Positions 28,189 through 36,524 of a stretch of 64,000 bases of DNA are shown piece by piece. This DNA is from Bacteroidota bacterium. GTDB taxonomy: Bacteria; Bacteroidota; Bacteroidia; Flavobacteriales_D; Crocinitomicaceae. A program made the position numbers and the translations under genes. Where the stretch lies: NCBI GenBank assembly GCA_016192075.1, contig JACPUU010000004.1, positions 124,001-188,000 of the forward strand, given 5' to 3'. Within the stretch, counting starts at the first letter, position 1. Every line of letters begins with the position of its first letter. The notes under the pieces are model-generated. The model did not search any database. It saw only the letters and a program-made list of their open reading frames with translations, and had not been told where the DNA came from.

Positions 28189-30090
28189 TTAATAAGCACG
28201 TTGGTTACTGCCTTCAATGTAATTGATAAATGCTTTGTTGACTACTTTATTTCCGCCAGGGGTAGGGTAGTCACCGGTAAAGTACCAGTCACCTGTATGA
28301 TCAGGGCATGACAGATGCAGATTTTCAATTGACTGAAAAACAATTTTTAATTCAGCGTGGAGTGAATCAGGTCGCAGCATCTGCGAAATTTTAGCTGAAA
28401 TTTCATCTGCAGAAAAAGGCTTGTAAATTTCCTTGACGTGGTTTACAATCTGTTCTTTTTTCAGTTTTTCCTGCGATTTACAGCGGTAATAAACATCATC
28501 AATGATATGCGCCATGTCGCGTTCTTTCAGCAATTCAATGGCCGCTTCAAAAGCAATAAAATCACCCAGCTTGGCCATGTCAATACCGTAACAATCCGGG
28601 TAGCGGATTTGCGGTGCGCTGGAGAGCACAACAATTCGTTTTGGATTCAACCGGTCCAGTATGCGCAAAATACTTTTTTTCAGCGTTGTTCCCCGCACAA
28701 TAGAATCATCAATTACTACCAGGTGATCTTTGCCTGCGTTTACCGTGCCGTATGTAATATCATAAACGTGTGCAACCAGGTCTTCACGCCCTTTGTCCTG
28801 GGTAATAAAGGTTCTGAGTTTGGTATCTTTAATAGCTATTTTTTCAATGCGGGTGCGTTTGTCGAGAATGGTTTTCAGTTCTGCATCTGAAAGTGATGCC
28901 CCTTTTTCACGAATGGTTTTCAGTTTAATCTCGTTCTGAAAGTCTTCAAGTCCTTTAATTAAGCCGTAAAAAGAGGTTTCAGCTGAGTTTGGAATGTATG
29001 AGAAAACGGCGTTGTCAATTTCGCCATCAATTGCTTTTAAGGTGGCATCTACCAAAGTACGGCCAAGTTCTTTACGCTCTTTATAAATAGAAACGTCACT
29101 CGGGCGTGAAAAATAAATGCGCTCAAAAGAACATTGTTTCAGCGGGCCGGGTTCCTTGATCATGACCTCGCTCACGTTACCGTTGCGTTTTATAATAAGC
29201 GCATGCCCTGGTTTAATTTCTTTGATTTTTTCAACAGGTACATTAAATGCGGTTTGAATTACCGGTCTTTCAGATGTAACAACACAAATTTCATCATCTT
29301 CATACCAGAAAGCAGGTCTTATTCCGTTCGGGTCACGCATAACAAATGCATCACCGTGTCCTATAAGTCCGGCCATGGCATAACCGCCATCCCACACTTC
29401 AGACGATTTTTTAAGAATCCGTTCAATATCCAGGTTTTGCCCAATCAGGTTATAGACATCGCGGTTAGACAGATCATCTGTTTTATACTGCTGATATAAC
29501 CGGTTATTTTCTTCATCCAGAAAATGGCCGATTTTTTCCATCACCGTAACCGTATCACTCATGGCTTTTGGGTGCTGGCCCAGTTTCAGCAGCAATTCAA
29601 ACAATTCGTCGTTATTGGTCAGGTTAAAATTACCGGCAACCAGCAGGCTCCTTGTTTTCCAGTTATTTTGCCGTAAAAAAGGGTGGCAGTTTTCAATGCT
29701 GTTGCCGCCAAAAGTGCCGTAACGCAGGTGTCCTAAAAACAATTCACCGGTAAATCCGGCATGTTTTTTCATGTATTCAGGGTTGCGCAGGTGAGCGGGG
29801 TTATGAGATTCAATTTCACCCAGGCGGTTATTGATCCGCTTAAAAATTTCCTGAATAGGTTGGCTGTCGACTGACCGTGAGCGACTTATGTAACGGTGGC
29901 CCGGTTCTACGTCAAATTTGATGTTGGCTAAGCCGGCTCCGTCTTGGCCGCGGTTGTGCTGTTTCTCCATCAGCAGATACATCTTATTCAAGCCATATAA
30001 GAGTGTTCCGTGTTTTTGAAGATAATAGTCAAGAGGTTTTTTGAGCCGGAGCAGTGCTATTCCGCATTCGTGCTTGATTGGGTCACTCAT
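28189..30090 (-). CDS. purF: amidophosphoribosyltransferase, Bacteroidetes long form
   Basis: The first committed step of purine synthesis: PRPP plus glutamine gives phosphoribosylamine. I place the start at 30090, giving about 633 residues and a propeptide MSDPIKHE before the catalytic N-terminal nucleophile Cys9 (ECGIALLRL). The glutaminase domain shows EKQHNRGQDGAG and FLGHLRYGTFGG; the transferase domain has the PRPP loop VVIDDSIVRGTT. This is longer than E. coli PurF (about 505), as in many Bacteroidetes, with an extra helical insert around residues 360-440. ThiC draws on the same purine intermediates. Confidence 0.92.
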   Translation of the reverse strand: MSDPIKHECGIALLRLKKPLDYYLQKHGTLLYGLNKMYLLMEKQHNRGQDGAGLANIKFDVEPGHRYISRSRSVDSQPIQEIFKRINNRLGEIESHNPAHLRNPEYMKKHAGFTGELFLGHLRYGTFGGNSIENCHPFLRQNNWKTRSLLVAGNFNLTNNDELFELLLKLGQHPKAMSDTVTVMEKIGHFLDEENNRLYQQYKTDDLSNRDVYNLIGQNLDIERILKKSSEVWDGGYAMAGLIGHGDAFVMRDPNGIRPAFWYEDDEICVVTSERPVIQTAFNVPVEKIKEIKPGHALIIKRNGNVSEVMIKEPGPLKQCSFERIYFSRPSDVSIYKERKELGRTLVDATLKAIDGEIDNAVFSYIPNSAETSFYGLIKGLEDFQNEIKLKTIREKGASLSDAELKTILDKRTRIEKIAIKDTKLRTFITQDKGREDLVAHVYDITYGTVNAGKDHLVVIDDSIVRGTTLKKSILRILDRLNPKRIVVLSSAPQIRYPDCYGIDMAKLGDFIAFEAAIELLKERDMAHIIDDVYYRCKSQEKLKKEQIVNHVKEIYKPFSADEISAKISQMLRPDSLHAELKIVFQSIENLHLSCPDHTGDWYFTGDYPTPGGNKVVNKAFINYIEGSNQRAY

Positions 30091-30184
30091 TGAGTTCCTT
30101 TGTGTAAATTTGGTGTGCAAAGTTAGCAAACTCCGCCCGTAATAACGAGGAACTAAGAATATTTTAAGAAATTTCGAAGGATTT

Positions 30185-30215
30185 TTTGTTAATAAAATTA
30201 ATCGTTGTACATTTG
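30185..30215 (+). promoter_or_regulatory. promoter of the rplM-rpsI operon
   Basis: TTTG at 30185-30188 and TACATTTG at 30208-30215 are separated by exactly 19 bases, an ideal match to the Bacteroidetes sigma-A consensus TTTG-N19-TAnnTTTG. The transcript would begin around 30221 and leave a leader of about 42 bases before the GTG start of rplM. Confidence 0.8.
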
Positions 30216-30262
30216 CACCCCGATTATAGGGAAGAAATACTAATAATTAAAAGCGAAATATT

Positions 30263-30718
30263 GTGAATACATTGAGCTACAAAACAGTTTCAGTCAATAA
30301 AGAAACAGCCGCTAAAAAGTGGTTATTGGTTGATGCAGAAGGTCAGACACTCGGACGTTTAGCGAGTAACGTAGCTTTCCTTTTGAGAGGAAAACACAAA
30401 ACCAATTTCACGGTGAATTCTGATTGTGGTGACAACGTCATTGTAATCAATGCAGAGAAAGTGGTGTTGACCGGAGATAAAATGGAGACAAAAATCTATA
30501 TCCACCACACAGGTTACCCTGGCGGACAGAGAGAAACAACTCCACGCGAATTCCTTGCAAAACAACCTACCCGTTTAGTTGAAAAAGCGGTTAAAGGGAT
30601 GCTGCCAAAAAGCAAATTGGGAAGTGCATTGTACAAAAATCTTAAAGTTTACGCGGGTCCAAAACATGATCAGGACGCTCAGAAACCCGAAACTGTTAAG
30701 ATCGATTCAATAAAATAA
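30263..30718 (+). CDS. rplM: 50S ribosomal protein L13
   Basis: 151 residues, standard for L13, with the conserved WLLVDAEGQTLGRLAS near the N-terminus and HHTGYPGG in the middle. The frame begins with GTG at 30263; no ATG precedes it. Head of the growth-linked translation block rplM-rpsI-rpsB-tsf. The short leader starts with CCCCGATTATAGGG, which could fold into a small hairpin; ribosomal-protein leader motifs for L13 are described in Bacteroidia, so this leader is worth a comparison. Confidence 0.97.
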   Translation: MNTLSYKTVSVNKETAAKKWLLVDAEGQTLGRLASNVAFLLRGKHKTNFTVNSDCGDNVIVINAEKVVLTGDKMETKIYIHHTGYPGGQRETTPREFLAKQPTRLVEKAVKGMLPKSKLGSALYKNLKVYAGPKHDQDAQKPETVKIDSIK

Positions 30719-30737
30719 GTAAAGAATAAACCAGACT

Positions 30738-31124
30738 ATGAGTGTAACAAACACATTAGGAAGAAGAAAGACAGCCGTTGCGAGAGTTTATCTTTCTAAA
30801 GGTTCAGGTAAAATCACTGTGAATGACAGAGAGGTAAAAAATTACTTTAAAACAGCTGTATTGCTGGATAAAGTAAATCAACCTTTCCAACTGACCAGCA
30901 CATTGGGTCAGTTTGATGTAAACATCAACGTTGATGGTGGTGGAGTGAATGGACAAGCCGAAGCAGTTCGTCTTGGAATTTCACGTGCCCTGGTAGAGCT
31001 TAACCCTGACTTCAAAACACTTTTGAAAGCAGACGGGCTTATGACCAGAGATCCACGTATGGTGGAGCGCAAGAAACCGGGAAGAAAGAAAGCAAGAAAA
31101 AGATTCCAATTCTCGAAACGTTAA
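30738..31124 (+). CDS. rpsI: 30S ribosomal protein S9
   Basis: 128 residues with the N-terminal [14 protein letters not shown] and the basic C-terminal tail ending [13 protein letters not shown] that reaches the P-site tRNA. Starts 20 bases after rplM, the usual pair. The stop is followed by a 208-base gap that holds three hairpins before rpsB. Confidence 0.98.
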   Translation: MSVTNTLGRRKTAVARVYLSKGSGKITVNDREVKNYFKTAVLLDKVNQPFQLTSTLGQFDVNINVDGGGVNGQAEAVRLGISRALVELNPDFKTLLKADGLMTRDPRMVERKKPGRKKARKRFQFSKR

Positions 31125-31161
31125 TCTGAAGATCTTCCGGGATCGTTTAGAATCTAAATTG

Positions 31162-31273
31162 CTGAGACTATCCCCGATTGTTATCGGGATGCTACTCAGT
31201 GATTGCTTTAAAACGACAAAACCATCACCTGCAGGAGTCAGGTGATGATCCTGCGAAGCCTTGGCGAAGCAGG
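31162..31273 (+). other. cluster of three hairpins between rpsI and rpsB
   Basis: Three inverted repeats lie in the 208-base gap: 31162-31199 (CTGAG/CTCAG enclosing CCCGAT/ATCGGG), 31223-31247 (CATCACCT/AGGTGATG) and 31250-31273 (CCTGC/GCAGG enclosing GAA/GAA and GCC/GGC). None is followed by a T-run, so they are not typical terminators. They may be part of an rpsB leader, an RNA processing site or dispersed repeats. Confidence 0.5.
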
Positions 31274-31332
31274 AAAAGTAAAAAGAAAGTAAACAATCAG
31301 TCGGACGAACGGGCCGGCACAAACGAACAAAA

Positions 31333-32121
31333 ATGACAAAAACATCATTTGAAGAATTGTTAGAAGCAGGTGTTCACTTCGGACACTTGAAAAGTAAATG
31401 GAACCCTTACATGGCTCCATATATTTTCACTGAGAAAAAAGGAATTCACATCCTTGATCTGAACAAAACAGCAGTGCACCTTGATCAGGCTTGCGCAGCG
31501 CTGAAACAGATTGCAAAATCAGGAAAAAAAGTATTATTTGTTGCTACTAAAAAACAAGCAAAAGATATTCTTGTTGATCGTGTAAGACCAACAAAAATGC
31601 CTTTCGTTGTTGAGCGCTGGTCAGGCGGAATGCTTACCAATTTTGGTACTATCCGTAAAGCGATCCGTAAAATGGCGTCTATTGATAAAATGGATGAAGA
31701 CGGAACAATGGCTACCCTTTCAAAAAGAGAGCGTCTGCAAATGTCCCGTACACGTGCCAAACTTGACAAAAACTACGGAACCATTGCTGACATGACCCGC
31801 GTACCTGCAGCTATTTTCGTAATTGATGTTTTGAAAGAACACATTGCGGTTAAAGAAGCAAAAAAATTGGGCATTCCTACCTTTGCAATGGTAGATACCA
31901 ATTCTGATCCACGCGGTATTGATTTTGTTATCCCGTCAAATGACGATGCTACCAAATCAATTGCAAAAATTCTTGACAAAGTAACTGAAGCTATCAATGA
32001 AGGATTGGAAGAGCGTAAAACTTCAAGAGCAGGGGTAAAAGAAGAAGCTGAAGAAGGCGCAAAAAAAACAACCCGTTCAAAAGGACAGACAAAAGTGAAC
32101 GTTGAAGAGTCAGAAAATTAA
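31333..32121 (+). CDS. rpsB: 30S ribosomal protein S2
   Basis: 262 residues. Conserved features include EAGVHFGHLKSKWNPYMAPY, FVATKKQAKDI, VERWSGGMLTNF and PTFAMVDTNSDP. The last 35 residues form a charged tail (Glu/Lys-rich, ending VEESEN) longer than in E. coli, common in this phylum. Followed after 26 bases by tsf, the universal rpsB-tsf pair. Confidence 0.98.
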   Translation: MTKTSFEELLEAGVHFGHLKSKWNPYMAPYIFTEKKGIHILDLNKTAVHLDQACAALKQIAKSGKKVLFVATKKQAKDILVDRVRPTKMPFVVERWSGGMLTNFGTIRKAIRKMASIDKMDEDGTMATLSKRERLQMSRTRAKLDKNYGTIADMTRVPAAIFVIDVLKEHIAVKEAKKLGIPTFAMVDTNSDPRGIDFVIPSNDDATKSIAKILDKVTEAINEGLEERKTSRAGVKEEAEEGAKKTTRSKGQTKVNVEESEN

Positions 32122-32147
32122 TTGTTAAACAGAATTATTAAACTATC

Positions 32148-32984
32148 ATGGAAATGGTGATTACAGCAGCGCAGGTAAATGACCTCAGAGCAAAAACCGG
32201 TGCAGGGATGATGGATTGTAAAAAAGCGTTGGTTGAGGCAAACGGTGATATCCAGGAGGCAATTGACATCCTTCGTAAAAAAGGACAAAAAGTTGCAGCA
32301 AAAAGAGGAGACAACGAAGCGAAAGAAGGTTTGGCAATTGCTAAGATTTTTAATGACGGAAAATCAGGCGTTGTTCTTGCATTGAACTGTGAAACAGATT
32401 TCGTTGCAAAAAATGAGTCATACTATAAACTGGTTGACAGCTTTGTAGACCTGGCTGCAAAAACCCGTCCTGCTTCTGTTGAAGCTTTGATGAATGCAAA
32501 ATATGATGATACACTGACAGTAGCTGAAAAAATTACTGAGCAAATTGGTGTTATTGGTGAAAAACTGGAAATTTCAAACCTGAATATCCTGGATGCTGAA
32601 GCAGTTGTTGCTTACAACCACCCGGGAAATCAGATTGCAACACTGGTTGCACTTTCTAAAGGAGGTGACGCCGCAGTTGATGCCGGAAAACAAGTAGCCA
32701 TGCAGGTTGCTGCCATGTCTCCGATTGCGTTGAACAAAGAAGGTGTTGACGCTGATACAATCAGAAGAGAAGTTGAAATTGGAAAAGAATTAGCGATTCA
32801 GGAAGGTAAACCTGCTGAAATGGCTGAGAAAATTGCACAAGGACGTCTTCAGAAATTCTTTAAAGAGAGCACACTGTTGAGCCAGGAGTTTATCCGCGAC
32901 AACAAGAAATCAGTTGAGCAATTCCTCAACGATACACTGGCGGGATTAACCGTAACAGACTTCAAACGGGTATCGCTGAAATAA
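32148..32984 (+). CDS. tsf: translation elongation factor Ts
   Basis: EF-Ts releases GDP from EF-Tu. 278 residues with the N-terminal UBA-like domain (VNDLRAKTGAGMMDCKKALV) and the core motif VLALNCETDFVAKNESY. Directly after rpsB. Its transcript should end in part at the hairpin at 33002-33029. Confidence 0.98.
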   Translation: MEMVITAAQVNDLRAKTGAGMMDCKKALVEANGDIQEAIDILRKKGQKVAAKRGDNEAKEGLAIAKIFNDGKSGVVLALNCETDFVAKNESYYKLVDSFVDLAAKTRPASVEALMNAKYDDTLTVAEKITEQIGVIGEKLEISNLNILDAEAVVAYNHPGNQIATLVALSKGGDAAVDAGKQVAMQVAAMSPIALNKEGVDADTIRREVEIGKELAIQEGKPAEMAEKIAQGRLQKFFKESTLLSQEFIRDNKKSVEQFLNDTLAGLTVTDFKRVSLK

Positions 32985-33001
32985 TTATTTAAAATGAAAA
33001 G

Positions 33002-33029
33002 AAGAGAGATTTAGTCTCTCTTTTTTTTT
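33002..33029 (+). terminator. terminator between tsf and pyrH
   Basis: An 8-base stem (AAGAGAGA/TCTCTCTT) with a 5-base loop and a run of nine or more T. It ends only 17 bases before the pyrH ATG. pyrH and frr thus depend on read-through or on a promoter that I do not see. Confidence 0.75.
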
Positions 33030-33045
33030 GCCAAAAAATCGAGAC

Positions 33046-33753
33046 ATGAAGTACAAAAGAATTTTATTGAAACTGAGCGGAGAGTCCCTGATGGGTGAAA
33101 AAAATTTTGGAATTGATAACAAGGTCATTAATGACTACGCTGAGGAAATAAAACAGATCTGTGATGCCAAAGTTGAAGTGGCAATTGTCATTGGCGGCGG
33201 AAATATTTTCAGAGGTGTGCAGGCTGAACATGGCGGAATGGATCGTACCCAGGGTGATTACATGGGCATGCTTGCCACCATGATTAACAGCATGGCACTG
33301 CAGGCAGCGCTGGACAAACTTGGAATGTATACGCGCCTTCAGTCAGCCATTGAAATGAAAGAAATTGCTGAGCCGTTCATTAAACGCAGAGCGGTCAGAC
33401 ACCTTGAAAAAGGCCGTGTGGTTATTTTTGGAGCCGGTACCGGAAGCCCTTATTTTACGACTGATTCAGCGGCAGCATTGCGTGCTATTGAAATTGATGC
33501 CGATGTAATTTTAAAAGGCACACGGGTAGACGGTATTTATACGGCTGATCCCGAAAAAGATAAAAACGCAACCAAATTTGAAACCATTACATTTGATGAA
33601 GCCTATCAGCGTGGATTAAACGTGATGGATATGACTGCTTTTACCCTTTGCAAAGAAAATGATTTGCCCATAATTGTTTTTGACATGAATCAAAAAGGTA
33701 ACCTGATGAAAGTTGTTTCAGGCGAAAAAATTGGTACTTTAGTCACCGTTTAA
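33046..33753 (+). CDS. pyrH: uridylate kinase (UMP kinase)
   Basis: PyrH converts UMP to UDP as a hexamer. 235 residues from the ATG at 33046; a longer TTG start at 33028 lies inside the terminator T-run and is unlikely. The glycine-rich KLSGESLMG and IGGGNIFRG, the UMP-binding [17 protein letters not shown] and the aspartate-rich C-terminal region are intact. Followed by frr after 11 bases. Confidence 0.97.
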   Translation: MKYKRILLKLSGESLMGEKNFGIDNKVINDYAEEIKQICDAKVEVAIVIGGGNIFRGVQAEHGGMDRTQGDYMGMLATMINSMALQAALDKLGMYTRLQSAIEMKEIAEPFIKRRAVRHLEKGRVVIFGAGTGSPYFTTDSAAALRAIEIDADVILKGTRVDGIYTADPEKDKNATKFETITFDEAYQRGLNVMDMTAFTLCKENDLPIIVFDMNQKGNLMKVVSGEKIGTLVTV

Positions 33754-33764
33754 TTAATGGTAAT

Positions 33765-34328
33765 ATGGAAGAAGAAGTTCAGTTGCTGCTTGATGAAGCA
33801 AAAGACGGAAATGAAAAAACAATCAACCACCTTACTGCAGAACTTGAAAAAGTAAGAGCCGGGCGTGCAACCCCATCTATGCTGGACAGTGTAAGTGTAG
33901 AATATTACGGTGCAATGACACCACTTCACCAGCTTGCCAACATCAATACCATGGATGCCCGCACCATTACAGTACAACCCTGGGAACGTGGTATTCTCGA
34001 TGCAATAGCTACCGGAATTATCAATGCAAATCTTGGATTAAATCCACAGAATAACGGAGAAATGATTATTCTGAATGTGCCGGTTCTGACTGAAGAAAGA
34101 CGTAAAGACCTTGTAAAAAAGGTAAAAGCAGAGGTAGAACATGCCAAGGTTGGAATTCGAAACAACCGTAAAGATGCAAATGATTACCTCAAAAAATTAA
34201 AGACAGATGGTCTCCCTGAAGACCGCGTTAAAGATGTCGAAACAAAAATTCAAACCCTCACCGATGCTGCCGTAAAACGTTGTGATGAACTTGCCGCTAA
34301 AAAAGAGGCAGATATCATGACTATTTAA
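33765..34328 (+). CDS. frr: ribosome recycling factor
   Basis: RRF splits the post-termination ribosome with EF-G. 187 residues, a normal length, with RAGRATPSMLDSVSVEYYG near the N-terminus and the helical RKDLVKKVKAEVEHAKVGIRN. Last gene of the translation block; the tandem repeat array begins 46 bases after its stop. Confidence 0.97.
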   Translation: MEEEVQLLLDEAKDGNEKTINHLTAELEKVRAGRATPSMLDSVSVEYYGAMTPLHQLANINTMDARTITVQPWERGILDAIATGIINANLGLNPQNNGEMIILNVPVLTEERRKDLVKKVKAEVEHAKVGIRNNRKDANDYLKKLKTDGLPEDRVKDVETKIQTLTDAAVKRCDELAAKKEADIMTI

Positions 34329-34374
34329 TAAAGTACTGGGGTACAACGTTAGAAGCAACAAGCGTCGCTATTCT

Positions 34375-34985
34375 ACTTCAAAAATCAACATTCGTTAATC
34401 GCTATTCATGATTTCGATTAGTGTTGAAGTACTCAGGTTGTCGAACGATTTTTTTCCTTTGTTTTTTCAATAAGAGAGGTTACTTCAAAAATCAACATTC
34501 GTTAATCGCTATTCATGATTTCAAATAATGTCGAAGCGCTCAGATTTCCGAACGATTTTTTCCTTTGTTTTTTCAACAGGAGAATCTACTTCAAAAATCA
34601 ACATTCGTTAATCGTTATTCATGATTTCGAATAATGTTGAAGTACTCAGGTTGCCGAACGATTTTTTCCTTTGTTTTTTCAACAAGAGAAGCTACTTCAA
34701 AAATCAACATTCGTTAATCACTATTCATGATTTCGAATAATGTTGAAGCGCTCAGATTGCCGGACGATTTTTCCTTTGTTTTTTCAATAAGGGAGATTAC
34801 TTCAAAAATCAACATTCGTTAATCGCTATTCATGATTTCGATTAGTGTTGAAGTACTCAGGTTGCCGAACGATTTTTTCCTTTGTTTTTTCAACAAGAGA
34901 AGCTACTTCAAAAATCAACATTCGTTAATCACTATTCATGATTTCAAATAATGTCGAAGTGCTCAGATTGCCGGACGATTTTTTT
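34375..34985. repeat. six tandem copies of a ~106-base non-coding unit with an imperfect palindrome
   Basis: Six units start at 34375, 34482, 34588, 34694, 34799 and 34905 (periods 107, 106, 106, 105, 106). Each begins ACTTCAAAAATCAACATTCG and has, about 20 bases later, a matching arm ending AATGTTGAAG, so TCAACATT pairs with AATGTTGA, and ACTTCAA can also pair with TTGAAGT in another register. The rest of each unit holds CTCAGnTTGCCGnACG and a T-rich tract. Copies differ at single positions, often inside the arms. The period is not a steady multiple of three, so it is not coding. There are no variable spacers. Nothing else is seen between 34329 and 35148 except the terminator at 35002-35060. 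Confidence 0.85.
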
Positions 34986-35001
34986 GCTTCGGTTATGGAA
35001 A

Positions 35002-35060
35002 TAAAAAAACCTGAAAAGAGTTTACTGATAGTCGTGGTAGTAGCATGCTCTTTTCAGGTT
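35002..35060 (-). terminator. long-stem terminator after the response regulator
   Basis: A perfect 13-base inverted repeat (AACCTGAAAAGAG/CTCTTTTCAGGTT) with a 27-base loop, followed on the minus strand by a T-run. It lies about 90 bases beyond the stop of the gene at 35149. The large loop is unusual for a simple terminator. Confidence 0.7.
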
Positions 35061-35148
35061 ACCGTGCAAGGAAATTAAAACCAGAAGCAAAAAATATTGC
35101 TTTCTGTAGGGGTAGACGAAAGTTGTTTGCAGAGGGTTGGCTGAACCC

Positions 35149-35826
35149 TTAAGATTTTGTTTCAAATTTATAGCCTACGCCTCTTAAACTTTTGAAATAC
35201 TGTGGATTACGATTGTCTTTTTCAAAATATTTTCGCAGGCTGAGAATGTAATTATCAATGGTGCGGCTGGTAGGGAACTGTTCTTTACCCCAGATGGTAT
35301 CCAGTATCAGGTCTCTCGAAACCACCTCTCCCTTTTTGGAAATCAAAAGTTTAAGCAGCTCCATTTCACGTTTGGAAACAGTATGCAGTTGCCCGTTTGC
35401 CTTAATTTCAAATGTTTTGAAATTAACCTCGTGACCATCAAAGTAGTACACGTCCGGCAGCATTTCGCTTTTTTGCCGGTCAATCAGAATGGCTACACGC
35501 AGCAGCAGCTCTTCCAGGTTAAAGGGTTTTACCAGGTAATCGTCGGCACCAAGCTTCAAACCATTAATCCGGTCGGCTGAGGTACCCTTGGCTGAAATAA
35601 AAAGAATGGGTACGTGGCTTGTCTTCCGTATTTCACGGCACACATCAAATCCACTGATCTCAGGTAACATCACATCCAATATCACCAGGTGATATGAATC
35701 GTTAAAACGGGTGAGGGCATTTTTGCCGGTAGTTGCCACATCCACCTCATAATTTTCGAGTTCAAGATTGAGGGTAAGAACATTGATCAGACTTTCTTCG
35801 TCTTCAACGAGCAGAATTTTCTTCAT
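35149..35826 (-). CDS. OmpR-family response regulator
   Basis: A 225-residue regulator with an N-terminal receiver (acidic pair VEDEE, phosphoacceptor Asp51 in VILDVMLPE, Thr/Ser-Ala in FISAKG and Lys in LVKPF) and a C-terminal winged-helix DNA-binding domain (KREMELLKLLISKKGEVVSR, TIDNYILSLRKYFE). I use the ATG at 35826, which gives MKKILLVEDE. No histidine kinase lies beside it, so it is an orphan in this window. It is divergent from folK. Confidence 0.92.
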   Translation of the reverse strand: MKKILLVEDEESLINVLTLNLELENYEVDVATTGKNALTRFNDSYHLVILDVMLPEISGFDVCREIRKTSHVPILFISAKGTSADRINGLKLGADDYLVKPFNLEELLLRVAILIDRQKSEMLPDVYYFDGHEVNFKTFEIKANGQLHTVSKREMELLKLLISKKGEVVSRDLILDTIWGKEQFPTSRTIDNYILSLRKYFEKDNRNPQYFKSLRGVGYKFETKS

Positions 35827-35899
35827 GGCATATCGATACGTGCGCACCGCAAAAGTAGGAATTTTGTTGTCTTCCTGAAAATCGGTCTAAATTTGCGCT

Positions 35900-36409
35900 G
35901 TGAAAAAAAGGGGAGGTATTTATATCGGCATAGGCACCAACATGGGAAATCGCCTTGAAAATATTAACCGGGCCTATGAGCATATAGCGGCTCTTGCAGG
36001 TAGCATTGTTTCAAAATCAGCTGTTTACGTTTCTCCACCCTGGGGTTTTGAGGCCGATCAGGATTTTTACAATACCGTTGCAGAGCTTGATACAGACCTT
36101 GACCCGGTTCAGCTGATAACGGTTCTGAAAAGCATTGAAGTCCGCATGGGGCGGGTAAAAACCCGTGAGCAGGGCTATGAATCACGACTCATTGATCTGG
36201 ACATTCTGGATTTCAGGGGAGAAATTCGGGTATCAGATACATTGCAATTACCCCATCCAAGCCTTCATCTGCGTGGTTTTGTGCTTTATCCACTGCGTGA
36301 AATTTGCCCCTTGTGGGTGCATCCCGTCAGCGGCAAAAAAATAGGGGACCTGATAGGGGCCCTTGGGGCATCTGAAATACCTGATAAATTGGCCAATGCA
36401 AACGATTGA
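35900..36409 (+). CDS. folK: 2-amino-4-hydroxy-6-hydroxymethyldihydropteridine diphosphokinase
   Basis: FolK transfers a diphosphate from ATP to the pterin alcohol in folate synthesis. 169 residues from a GTG start at 35900, with the family motifs YIGIGTNMGNR, PPWGF and the signature RLIDLDILDF followed by LPHPSLHLRGFVLYPL. Complete. No other folate gene is adjacent. Confidence 0.93.
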   Translation: MKKRGGIYIGIGTNMGNRLENINRAYEHIAALAGSIVSKSAVYVSPPWGFEADQDFYNTVAELDTDLDPVQLITVLKSIEVRMGRVKTREQGYESRLIDLDILDFRGEIRVSDTLQLPHPSLHLRGFVLYPLREICPLWVHPVSGKKIGDLIGALGASEIPDKLANAND

Positions 36410-36524
36410 AGGGTATAAAATTTCCGAAAAACCGGCCACTGTACGCTTAGATGAAAAAATTTACTTAATATTGCACAGTTTTTAGGTTATTTAATAAATA
36501 AAATAGGATTTAAAATCAGATCTA

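Noticed and set aside
28438-28890. Plus-strand frame of 150 codons over purF
   Set aside because: It is the antisense of a strongly conserved gene.
34375-34985. CRISPR array or integron attC array
   Set aside because: The whole ~106-base unit is repeated, with no short repeat plus variable spacer pattern, no cas genes, no integrase and no gene cassettes.
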